From CAZSAT01 sp964604675 (GTDB lineage Bacteria > Myxococcota_A > UBA796 > CAJQPC01): 64,000 bases of DNA. Position numbers and translations under genes: made by a program. The notes under the pieces were generated by a model that saw only the letters and a program-made list of their open reading frames with translations, was not told where the DNA came from and did not search any database. Every line of letters starts with the position of its first letter. Position 1 is the stretch's first letter. The stretch spans positions 62,001 to 126,000 of the forward strand of contig CAZSAT010000001.1 in assembly GCA_964604675.1 (NCBI GenBank), in the 5' to 3' direction. Positions 31,887 to 40,300 of the stretch are shown here, one piece after another.

Positions 31887-33146
31887 ATGACCCGCCCCAT
31901 CGCCCTCACCATCGCCCTCACCTTCGCCGGCCCGGCCTTCGCCGCCGTCTCCGCGGAGCCGCTGCCGTCCGACGACACGTCGGAGAGCGCGGCCGCCGAC
32001 AAGGACGGCAAGCGGAACACCCAGGCAGCCCGGAGCACGAGCTCCGGAGCGAAGGCTGGCAAGACCCAGCATCAGCTGCCGAGCGGCGCTCGCGCCGGCG
32101 CCGAGAACCACGTGCGCTCCGGCGGCGGTCCCGACCGCGCCAGGAACGCCGAGGCGAGCAAGTCGCGCCAGAGCCAGGGGCAGCAGGGCCAGCGCCCGTC
32201 GCAGCCGAGCCGCGCAGACCAGGCCCGTGCCAACAGCCCGGCCAAGGCGGCTGCCACGAACCCGAACAAGCAGCGCGCCTCGCAGAGCCGTGCCGACGCC
32301 GCGCGAACGCGCACTCCGGCAAAGGCCGCGGCCACGCACCGCAGCGCCACGAGCCACCAGCAGCGCGCCGCGACCGCCAAGCGTGCCGCGGCCCACAAGG
32401 CCTCGACCGCCCACCAGCGTGCCTCCGCCGCCAAGCGCGCCACGATCCACAAGCGCGCCACGTCCCACGCTCGTTCGCGCTGGGCCCGCTCGTGGAGCGC
32501 CCACCGCGGCGGCTACAAGCGCCCCGTGCGCTGGTACCACGGCGTGTTCGTGTTCGGACCGAAGCCCGTCTACCACAACCACTACCAGCAGAACCACGGC
32601 AAGGGTGGAGGCGTCAACCAAAAGGCGCTCCCGAACCGCAAGGTCGACCGCAACGGCGACTTCGGCGTCGCGCTGACCAGCGGCACCTACCTCTCCGGCT
32701 ACGACGAGGGCGGTGACTTCAGCGACTTCGGGCTCGGCGTGACCGCGCGCTACCGCCCCGTCGAGACGGTTGGGCTGGAGCTCGCCTACAGCTACCACGA
32801 CGACACCTTCGACAGCACCAGCGAGCGCACCACCTCGCTCCTGCAGCCCTCGGTCAACGTCTACGCCTTCCCGTGGACCCGTGTGAGCCCCTACGCCAGC
32901 CTCGGACTGACCTGGGCGAGCCGGAACTACGAGGACACCTGGAGCGACGGCCTCACCTCCAACCACGAGACCGTCTCCTCGACCGCCTTCGGTCCGAGCC
33001 TGGGCGCCGGCGTCGAGTTCAACCTCGGCGAGGCCGCAGCCCTCGACCTCGAGGCGAAGTACAACGGCTTCGTGAACGTGGGCGCGGAAGATCCGAACGT
33101 GCCGGGCGCGCTGCAGGCCGGCGCCGGACTCACCTTCTACTTCTAG
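31887..33146 (+). CDS. Outer-membrane beta-barrel protein with histone-like basic insert
   Basis: 419 residues with a strong GGAGGGA ribosome site. A signal peptide (TIALTFAGPAFA) is followed by a ~180-residue Ala/Lys/Arg/Ser/His-rich segment (A-K-A-A-A-T and A-K-R-A repeats like histone H1 tails). A short aromatic/His motif comes next ('RWYHGVFVFGPKPVYHNHYQ'). The final ~190 residues are an OmpA/OMP_b-brl-type barrel ending G-L-T-F-Y-F with the terminal Phe expected of barrels. The basic segment would be periplasmic or external and could bind nucleic acid, LPS or peptidoglycan; this is inference. Two terminators follow. Confidence 0.78.
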   Translation: MTRPIALTIALTFAGPAFAAVSAEPLPSDDTSESAAADKDGKRNTQAARSTSSGAKAGKTQHQLPSGARAGAENHVRSGGGPDRARNAEASKSRQSQGQQGQRPSQPSRADQARANSPAKAAATNPNKQRASQSRADAARTRTPAKAAATHRSATSHQQRAATAKRAAAHKASTAHQRASAAKRATIHKRATSHARSRWARSWSAHRGGYKRPVRWYHGVFVFGPKPVYHNHYQQNHGKGGGVNQKALPNRKVDRNGDFGVALTSGTYLSGYDEGGDFSDFGLGVTARYRPVETVGLELAYSYHDDTFDSTSERTTSLLQPSVNVYAFPWTRVSPYASLGLTWASRNYEDTWSDGLTSNHETVSSTAFGPSLGAGVEFNLGEAAALDLEAKYNGFVNVGAEDPNVPGALQAGAGLTFYF

Positions 33147-33156
33147 TCTCCTGGGC

Positions 33157-33193
33157 AGCCCCCCCGGTGGTGATGACCACCGCCGGGGGGGCT
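33157..33193 (+). terminator. GC-rich hairpin terminator after the beta-barrel gene
   Basis: AGCCCCCCCGGTGGT pairs with ACCACC(GCC)GGGGGGGCT around a GATG loop, 10 bases after the TAG stop. No long U-run follows. It is closely similar to the second hairpin 24 bases on. Confidence 0.7.
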
Positions 33194-33217
33194 CATTCCC
33201 GAACCTCTCCTGGGCGC

Positions 33218-33259
33218 GGCCCCCCGGATGGCGATGATCGCCGCCGGGGGGCCCTTTCG
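33218..33259 (+). terminator. Second, nested GC-rich hairpin terminator
   Basis: GGCCCCCCGG (33218-33227) pairs with CCGGGGGGCC (33244-33253); inside, GGCGAT pairs with ATCGCC. CTTTCGTT follows, giving a weak U-tract. Sequence similarity to the preceding hairpin suggests duplication of one terminator unit. Confidence 0.7.
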
Positions 33260-33326
33260 TTGTCCACAGACCTGTCCCCACCCTGTTGACAAGTCAACCG
33301 ATGCCTGTGGATCCACCTGTGGATCA
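33260..33326. promoter_or_regulatory. Cluster of three DnaA-box-like 9-mers and a GTTGAC-AA-GTCAAC inverted repeat
   Basis: TTGTCCACA (33260-33268), and in reverse orientation TGTGGATCC (33306-33314) and TGTGGATCA (33318-33326), each resemble TTATNCACA. The last two form a direct repeat CCTGTGGATC 12 bases apart. Between them GTTGAC-AA-GTCAAC (33285-33298) is a perfect inverted repeat. Together with the terminators and the downstream repeats this makes up the 302-base gap 33147-33448. Confidence 0.4.
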
Positions 33327-33389
33327 GGCCGGCATCACGCTGTGATGAGGTCACTTTTCGGCCTGGGGACAAGTGCACGGGAACGAGGA

Positions 33390-33406
33390 GTAACCTGACG
33401 GTAACC
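33390..33406 (+). promoter_or_regulatory. GTAACC direct repeat with 11-base period upstream of the sensor kinase gene
   Basis: GTAACC occurs at 33390-33395 and 33401-33406, one helical turn apart, the arrangement bound by many OmpR-type regulators. A CATCAC-GCT-GTGATG inverted repeat lies at 33333-33347. Both sit 40-115 bases before the kinase ATG. Confidence 0.4.
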
Positions 33407-33448
33407 TTGCCAGCTCTCAGCCAGAGCGAGGGTGACCGTATCGGGATC

Positions 33449-35962
33449 ATGACGTCGCGAATGCCCAGGCCAGACAGCCTGCGTGCCGAGGAGCACCAGC
33501 TCCTCGCGCAGCGCTCTCGTGTGCTGCTGGCCCTGGCCGTCGTCATCTACCTGGGCTTCCACGGCCTCGATCGGCTCAGCGCACCGGATCAGGCGATGGC
33601 GTTCTTGGCCCTCCGCGCCTGCGTGGTCGTGCTGTACATCGGCTGCGCTGGCCTGCTGAACACGGACCTCGGACGCTCGATGGCGCTCGAGATCAGCCTG
33701 TTCTTCACCACGCTCACGAGCGTGGGCGTGGCCATCCTGGGCGCCTGGCACGCCGGCTGGACCAGCGAGTACTACCTGGGCATCCTCATGGCGATGTTCG
33801 GGGCCTGCATCTTCCTGCCGTGGACGCTGGGGGCCGCGTCGATCTTCTGTGGGCTGTCGGTCGGCGTGTACTTCGCACTGAACCTGGCGCTCTACGGGAT
33901 CTCCATCGACATGGTGATCCCGGCGCTCTTCCTGAGCGGCACCGCCAGCGTGGCGCTCGTGGCCACCGAGCTCAACGCCCGCTCGCGGCTGCGGGACCAC
34001 CAGCTCCGCGGCGAGCTGCAGAACGCCTACGGCGAGCTCAAGGAGCTCGACGACCTCAAGACCCGCTTCTACGCCAACGTGAGCCACGAGCTGCGCACGC
34101 CGCTGATGCTGATCCTCGGCCCGCTCGAGGAGCTGTCGGAGCGCGCCGATGGTCGGAGTGCCCGGCTGATCGAGAGCGTGGAGAACAACGCCCTCCGCCT
34201 GCTGCGCCAGGTGGAGCTGCTGCTGGACTCGGCCAAGGCGGAGTCGGGCCAGCTCCGCTGCCGACCGACCGCCGGCAACGTGGGCCGCTCGCTCAGCGGG
34301 CTCGTCGAGGCTGCGCGCCCCCAGGCCGAGCGGTTGGGGCTCAGCGTGCACACCAGCGGCCTGGACGAGGTCGAGGACTCCAACTTCGACTCGGAGTGGG
34401 TGGAGACCATCGCGGCCAACCTGCTGTCCAACGCGGTGAAGTTCACGCGGTCGGGCGGCGCGGTGGGCGTCGAGGCCTGGAGCACGCCGACCATGGTCTG
34501 CTTCAAGGTGACCGACAGCGGCATCGGCATCGACGAGACGCAGCTCGACGCGGTGTTCGAGCGCTTCCACCAGGTCGACGCCTCCGCGAGCCGGGAGGCC
34601 GAGGGCACGGGTCTGGGGTTGAGCATGGTCAAGGAGCTGGTCGAGCTCCACGGCGGCGTGATCGTCGCCGACAGCACCCTGGGCAGCGGGAGCAGCTTCA
34701 CCGTCGAGCTGCCCCGGTCGCCGGAGGCCGTGGCGCTACACGGGCCGACCGGCGTCCTGGCCGGAGCGAGCTGGAAGCGCGCCCGCAGCCACGCCATGCT
34801 CGCCGATCTCGGCCTGGCGGACCTCGAGCCGAGCACCCTGGCCACCGCGCCGCCCGACGCGCCACGCATCGTGATCGTCGAAGACAACGCCGAGCTCCGC
34901 ACCTTCCTGCTGGAGCGCCTCTCGCACCACTACCGTGTGGAGCCCGCGAAGGACGGTCTCGAAGGCCTCGAGGTCATCCGTCGCCACCCGCCGGACCTGG
35001 TGGTGAGCGACGTGATGATGCCTCACATGGACGGCCTGGAGATGGTGGCCAACCTGCGGGAGGACGCGCTGCTCTCCGACCTGCCGGTCATCCTCCTGAC
35101 CGCACGCGCCGACGTCGAAGACGTGGTGCGTGGCCTGGACGGAGGGGCCGACGACTACGTCACCAAGCCCTTCCACGTGCGGGAGCTCGAGGCGCGGATC
35201 GACGCGGTGCTTCGGGCGCGGGCGGTGGAGCGTGCGAGCGACGAGCGCGCGAGCCGCTTGGCGGCCATCGGCATGATGACCAGCCAGATCGCGCACGACC
35301 TGCGCAACCCGCTCACGTCGGTGGTCACCTTCTCGGCGCTGGCCCAGGAGAGCGTGAGGGATGCGGGGCTCGCCCAGGCGGCCGAGGACCTCGACGCGGT
35401 GATGTCGGAGACCCGCCGGGCGGTCCGCATGCTCAAGGAGGTGACGGACTTCGCAGCGAGCGGCAACCGCGAGCTGACGATGGAGCCCTTCGAGCTCGGG
35501 GCGCTGTTGCACGAGCTGATCGACCCCCTGGCCGCGAGCGTGGCGCCGGCTGGCGTCGAGCTCCGGCTGGAGCTGTTGACCCTGGCCGAGATCGTGGGCG
35601 ACCGCGAGGAGCTGCGGCGGGCGATCGAGAACCTGGTGCAGAACGCGCGCGACGTCCTGGCACCGCGTGGTGGCGGGCAGGTGATCACGCGGCTGGAAGC
35701 CGACGGCGAGGGCGTGGTGCTGCGGGTGATGGACTCGGGCCCCGGCCTGCCGCCAGCCCTGCTCGACACGCTCTTCGAGCCCTTCGCCACCCACGGGAAG
35801 CGCGAGGGGACCGGCCTCGGGCTCGCCATCGTGCGCAACGCCGTGCAGCAGCACCTCGGGGAGATCGAGGCGCAGGCGGTGGGGCCCCTGGGCGGGGCGT
35901 GCTTCGTGCTGAGGTTCCCGGCGCGCCTGATGAGGCCCGAGGGGATCTCGGCTCGGGTCTAG
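33449..35962 (+). CDS. Hybrid sensor protein with two histidine kinase modules flanking a receiver
   Basis: About 837 residues. Residues ~25-170 hold about six membrane helices with no large periplasmic domain. The first HisKA motif is 'FYANVSHELRTPLMLI' (His ~212), with HATPase boxes 'NLLSNAVKF' and 'GTGLGLSMVKELVELHGG'. A receiver (~474-590) has D-N, phospho-Asp in 'VVSDVMMPHMDG' and K in 'YVTKPFH'. A second HisKA 'IAHDLRNPLTSVV' (~614) and HATPase 'NLVQNARDVL'/'GTGLGLAIVRN' close it. Two complete kinase modules around one receiver allow internal phosphorelay. Start uncertain among TTG 33407, ATG 33449 and ATG 33461. Confidence 0.9.
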   Translation: MTSRMPRPDSLRAEEHQLLAQRSRVLLALAVVIYLGFHGLDRLSAPDQAMAFLALRACVVVLYIGCAGLLNTDLGRSMALEISLFFTTLTSVGVAILGAWHAGWTSEYYLGILMAMFGACIFLPWTLGAASIFCGLSVGVYFALNLALYGISIDMVIPALFLSGTASVALVATELNARSRLRDHQLRGELQNAYGELKELDDLKTRFYANVSHELRTPLMLILGPLEELSERADGRSARLIESVENNALRLLRQVELLLDSAKAESGQLRCRPTAGNVGRSLSGLVEAARPQAERLGLSVHTSGLDEVEDSNFDSEWVETIAANLLSNAVKFTRSGGAVGVEAWSTPTMVCFKVTDSGIGIDETQLDAVFERFHQVDASASREAEGTGLGLSMVKELVELHGGVIVADSTLGSGSSFTVELPRSPEAVALHGPTGVLAGASWKRARSHAMLADLGLADLEPSTLATAPPDAPRIVIVEDNAELRTFLLERLSHHYRVEPAKDGLEGLEVIRRHPPDLVVSDVMMPHMDGLEMVANLREDALLSDLPVILLTARADVEDVVRGLDGGADDYVTKPFHVRELEARIDAVLRARAVERASDERASRLAAIGMMTSQIAHDLRNPLTSVVTFSALAQESVRDAGLAQAAEDLDAVMSETRRAVRMLKEVTDFAASGNRELTMEPFELGALLHELIDPLAASVAPAGVELRLELLTLAEIVGDREELRRAIENLVQNARDVLAPRGGGQVITRLEADGEGVVLRVMDSGPGLPPALLDTLFEPFATHGKREGTGLGLAIVRNAVQQHLGEIEAQAVGPLGGACFVLRFPARLMRPEGISARV

Positions 35963-35979
35963 GGACAAGCGAGCGGGCG

Positions 35980-36780
35980 TCAGCTCGACGGCGGTCGGCC
36001 TCGCGCCCGCCGGCCGTTCAGGGCGCCGGCATGCTCGCGGATCGCTCGCCCGATCGCGGACACGTCGTCGTCGGACACCGAGTTGGCTCCGGTGCCGACC
36101 CACGGGACCGTCACCTTGACCCCCAGGGCCGCCGCCAGGTGCCGGCTCTCGCGCTGCACCGCAGCCCAGCGCGGTCCTGGCTCGTCCACGCAGAGCAGCG
36201 CCTCTTCGGCGAGGTGCCACCTGTCCGAACCAGCCCGCGGCGCGACGAGCTCCCGCAGGTCGGCCGGCACGTCGAGCGCGAGCGCGAGCACCATCGCCTG
36301 CTCGCTCCGGCTGCGGCCGAACACGGCCCGCTCCGTAGCGGCACGCATCGCCGGATGGAGCGGAGCCAGCACCTCCAGCCCCACCGCCAGATCCGCCGTC
36401 CGCGGGAGCTGCGTGCGCAACACCAACCCGGCCGCGAGCCCCAGCGTGATGTTCTCCTCGGACGACCCATCGCCGAGCACACGCACGGCCGCAGCTACGG
36501 TCAGCGCATGCGCTGTGGCGTCGGAGCCGATGGCCTCGCACTCGCCGAGCACCAGGAACCACAGGAGCGCACGCCGGGTCCGGGATGGCCCCAGCAACCG
36601 CGCGATGTGCCCCGCCGTCCGTACCGCGCAGCTCCCGCCGAGCAGTGGACCCTCGCAGACCGCGTGGAGAAACCTCGCGGCGGAGGTGTGCTCGGGCAAC
36701 AGCGCTTCCAGCCGCCGCCTGTCCACGTCCTCCCAGTCGGCCTCCGACAGGAGCTGCCGCCACCCCCCTGACGTGCTCAT
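35980..36780 (-). CDS. Helical protein of unknown function, possibly HDOD-like
   Basis: 266 residues, mostly helical with many Leu/Ala/Arg; no membrane segment. 'HIARLLGPSRTRRALLWFLV' is faintly like the HDOD-domain helix pair, but no full signature is visible, so the function stays open. The C-terminus is basic ('GRRARGRPPSS'). ATG overlaps the stop of the next gene (ATGA), so it is co-translated with the small secreted Cys-containing protein. Faces the sensor kinase gene tail-to-tail. Confidence 0.55.
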   Translation of the reverse strand: MSTSGGWRQLLSEADWEDVDRRRLEALLPEHTSAARFLHAVCEGPLLGGSCAVRTAGHIARLLGPSRTRRALLWFLVLGECEAIGSDATAHALTVAAAVRVLGDGSSEENITLGLAAGLVLRTQLPRTADLAVGLEVLAPLHPAMRAATERAVFGRSRSEQAMVLALALDVPADLRELVAPRAGSDRWHLAEEALLCVDEPGPRWAAVQRESRHLAAALGVKVTVPWVGTGANSVSDDDVSAIGRAIREHAGALNGRRARGRPPSS

Positions 36781-37151
36781 TCTGGGAAACACGCGGAGCT
36801 GCACTCCGGAGGCCACGGAGCGTCGAGTGGATCGGGGATCGGGTCGTTGGGCCCGAGCTCGAGGTAGTACCGCAGCCAGTCGTCCATCAGATCGTCGAAG
36901 ATGGCGCAGTCGGCCGGCTCGTCCTCGTAGCCGGACTGAGGCACGCACCACATCTCACGGGGTGGCGGATCGATGTTCGCCTGGATCCAGCCGGCCTGCG
37001 GCTCGTCGGGATGGATGGCGCGCGCCCAGTACAAGGAGATGCTTCTCCACTCCCTGGACTCGAACTCCTCGTCGAAGTCCCACCCCGCGGCCAGCGCCGT
37101 CGCCGACACCAGACTCCCCAACAGACCGAAGGCAACCGTTCGCTTCCTCAT
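36777..37151 (-). CDS. Small secreted acidic protein with four cysteines
   Basis: 124 residues. Signal peptide 'KRTVAFGLLGSLVSATALAA' is followed by an acidic, Trp/Tyr-rich mature part containing W-C-V, D-C-A and C-S-S-A-C-F at the end, so two disulphides are possible. GGAG lies 6 bases before the ATG. No family recognised. It is divergent from the large kinase-AAA+ regulator gene and shares its 218-base upstream region. Confidence 0.6.
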   Translation of the reverse strand: MRKRTVAFGLLGSLVSATALAAGWDFDEEFESREWRSISLYWARAIHPDEPQAGWIQANIDPPPREMWCVPQSGYEDEPADCAIFDDLMDDWLRYYLELGPNDPIPDPLDAPWPPECSSACFPE

Positions 37152-37300
37152 GACCACTCCTCGCGCCGAACTCCCGTCGGCGACGCGCTCCCCCTGTGCA
37201 CCAACCGCGCCAGGGCCGGAAGCGCGGAGGGACATCACCGCAGAGCCGCCTGAGAGCGCGATCGGTGGCGGGGGTCCTCGACACGACCCCTGTCCCGCAC

Positions 37301-37348
37301 GTTGTCTCTCGGACAACATGTTCGGGGCCGTTGTCCGGTGGCGACAAC
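37301..37348. promoter_or_regulatory. Two tandem inverted repeats GTTGTC-N5-GACAAC and GTTGTC-N7-GACAAC
   Basis: Copy one spans 37301-37317 and copy two 37330-37348, with centres 30 bases (three helical turns) apart. They lie just upstream of the putative -10 at 37358 and between two divergent genes. A dimeric regulator binding cooperatively is likely; its identity is unknown. Confidence 0.6.
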
Positions 37349-37357
37349 ACCGGGCGC

Positions 37358-37363
37358 TACGAT
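37358..37363 (+). promoter_or_regulatory. Putative -10 (TACGAT) for the kinase-AAA+ regulator gene
   Basis: TACGAT ends 6 bases before the GTG at 37370, and no ribosome site is present. It helps choose this GTG over in-frame codons upstream that would put the inverted repeats inside the coding region. Confidence 0.5.
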
Positions 37364-37369
37364 TCGTTG

Positions 37370-40300
37370 GTGAGGGACCTCGCCGCATCGACGCGCTTCC
37401 TGCCCCTGCGCGTGCTGCGCAGCGGCCCACAGACCCGCGTGTGGGTCGCAGAGGACCGCTTGCTGGGGGGAGCGGTGGTCGTCAAGGGCGCCCTCGCGGG
37501 CACCCGCTCGGCGGCCGAGCACTCTCGGGAAGGCGCGCTCCTCGCGGACCTGCGCCACCCGAACATCGTTCCGCTGGTGGACTTCGTGCAGGGCGCGCAC
37601 GCTCCAGACGGGGCGACGGTCACCGGCTTCGCCACCCGGTGGGTCGACGGCGATCCGCTGGGCGCCTCGCTCGCGTCGCTGCCGCTCGAGACCCGCTGCG
37701 CGGCCTTCGCGGACGTGGTCTGCGTGGTCGCCTGGCTCCACCGACGCGGCCTGCTCCACCTGGACCTGAAGCCCTCCAACATCGTCGGGACGGGCCGCTC
37801 CGCCCTGCTGCTCGACCTCGGCTCGGCCAGGGCTCGCGACCAGGGCCCGGGCCATGCGGGGGGCACGCCCGGCTACGCCGCGCCCGAGGTCGTGCTCGGC
37901 GAGGCCCCGAGCGAAGCCGCCGACATCTACGGGCTCGGGGCGGTGCTCTACGAGCTGCTGTGCGGTCGTCCCGCGCACCAGCTGCGCCCCGAAGCGCCCC
38001 TTCGTGAGCAGGTGACCGCTGCGGTGCCCTTGCCCGTGCGCGCCCTGGCTCCCAGCACGCCGCGCAGGCTGGCAGAGCTCGCAGAGGCGATGCTCGCGCC
38101 CCGGCCCGCGGAGCGTCCGGGCATCGACGACGTCTTCGCCGCACTCGGACACCGAGACAGCCGACTCGGCGAGCCACCTCTGGTGGGGCAGGAGCGGGTC
38201 CTGCGAGCCATCGGCGGGCTCCTGACCCACCGAGACGTCACCCACATCGGCCTCGTCGGCCCCTCCTCCGACCGCGTCCTCCGTCGCGCGCTCGCCCAGG
38301 CTGCCTGCAACGGCCGCCGCACCCTCGACGCCACCAGGATCCTCCGGCGGCCGGGGCAGACGGGTGATCCCGCCGTGGTCCTGCTCGGCGGGGAGCAGGA
38401 CGCGACCGAATGGCTGGAGCACGGGCATGCGGTCCTGCAAGCGGCGCCTCACTCTCTGGACTGCAGGCTGCAGCTCCAGGTCGCCGCCCTGGGGTTGCAA
38501 GACGTGGAACGCCTCGGTCGCTTCCACGGTGAGGCCGACGGCGCCCGGCTCGCGGACATCCTGAGGCGCTCGGGGGGGCGCTCCGATCGCGTGCACGCCC
38601 TGCTGTCCGGCGAGGGCGTCGAGCTTCGGGAGGCACCGACCCCCGACCAGGCTCGAGCACGTCTCGTGGCCGCCGGGCCCGAGGCGTTGGTGCCGGAGCT
38701 CCTGGAGGCGGCGGCGGTGCTCCCTGGCGACGAGGGACGGGCGTGGCGCGGGCGCCTCCTCGTCCGCGCGGGGCGCATGCAGGAGGCGCTGGAGGCCTTC
38801 GACGGCCTCGATCTCGATCCTGGGGATCGACTGCTGGCTGCACGCGCGGCCCGCCGCAGCGGTCGCCTCGATCACGCGGAGCGGTGGCTCCGAGCGTTCA
38901 CCACCCCGACGACCGAGCACGTGCGGGTGGCGCTGGCCGAGCGGAAGCTGGACCGTGCGCTCGAGCTCGCCGAGGCCGTGGTGACGCTGGAGCCGACGCC
39001 CGCCGCGCTGCTGGTGCGTGTGCTCGTGGCGCTTCATCGCCTCGACGCCCGGCTGCCGGACGATCCGGCCGCCGTGCTCGAACAGGTGGAGGCCTCGAGG
39101 GACGCCGGGCGCTGCGGCAGCGCCTTGTCCTCAGCGACCGGGCGCTTGCTCGACCGGATGGGCGAGCCCGAGCAGTCGTTGGCGTGGCTGTCGGCGGCGG
39201 CCGCCGCGGCCGACCGGGAGGGCGACACGACGCGCAGCGCAGCGGTGAGGCTCAACCTCGGCAACGCCCTGCTCGCTCGTGGCGATGGCAGCGAGGCTCG
39301 GCGAGCCTACGCGAGGGCTCGGTTGATCGCCGACGCCGCAGGTGCCTCGGACCTCGCCCTGCGCATCTGCTTCTCTCTCGCCGACCTCGAGCTGCGGGCG
39401 GGGCGACTGCCCGCAGCCGAGCAGCGCATCGCCGACTTCGAGGGCCTGGACGGCGGCGACGACGCCAAGGCGCGTGGGCGGCTGCTCCGTGCACGCCTGC
39501 TCCTCGCTCGCGGTGAGCCCGAGGCAGCACTCGACGAGCTCTCGACCGGGAGCTCCGTGCTTCCCGAAGCCGAGGCCGCGATCGTCCGGGCCGACGCTCT
39601 GCTGTCGTGTGGGCGCTTGAGAGAGGCCGAGGCCGTGCTGGACTGGGCCGAGCCCCACGATCCATGGCTCGCACTCCAGCGAGACACCTGTCGCGCGCGG
39701 GTGCTCGTGTTGCGCGGGCGAGCGCTGCTCTCCGACGTGCGCACGCGCCTCGACGACCAGGTCTCTACGGCCGCCCGGCGACAGGAGACCGGGGCCATGC
39801 TGCTGGCCACCGCTGGCGAAGGCCTGGACCCGACCTCGTTCGCTGCCCGCCGAGAGGATCTGCACACTGCCGCCATCCTGTTGCGTGGGCACCGCGCGGG
39901 GCGCGCGGCGGCCCTTCGCGACCAGCTGGTCGACCGGCCTGGCGCCTCCCTGGACGAGGTGGCCAGGTTGCTGGAAGCCGTCGAAGACCCGCTTCGCTTC
40001 CCGAAGGCGCTGGCCCGTCTGATCAAGACGTCGCTCGGCGCCCACCGCGCGCTCATCATGGCGCGCATGCCGGGGCTCGGCCGACAGCTCGGCTACCAGG
40101 AACTCTCGGGCGAGGAAGCCGCGGGAATCGCCGACGAGGTGCTCGAACGCATCGTGGGCCCGGACGACGTCTGGATCGCCGAGGACGCCTTCGCGGATCA
40201 GCACCTGCGCCGGGTGTCTGCCACGGTGCGCACCTTCGAGCTGAAGTCGCTCCTCGCCGTGGCCATTCCCTGGGAGGGGCGCTGCATCGGCGCCTTGTAC

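Noticed and set aside
33260..33326. Replication origin
   Set aside because: Three imperfect DnaA-like boxes are too few, there is no AT-rich unwinding region and dnaA/dnaN are not in the window.
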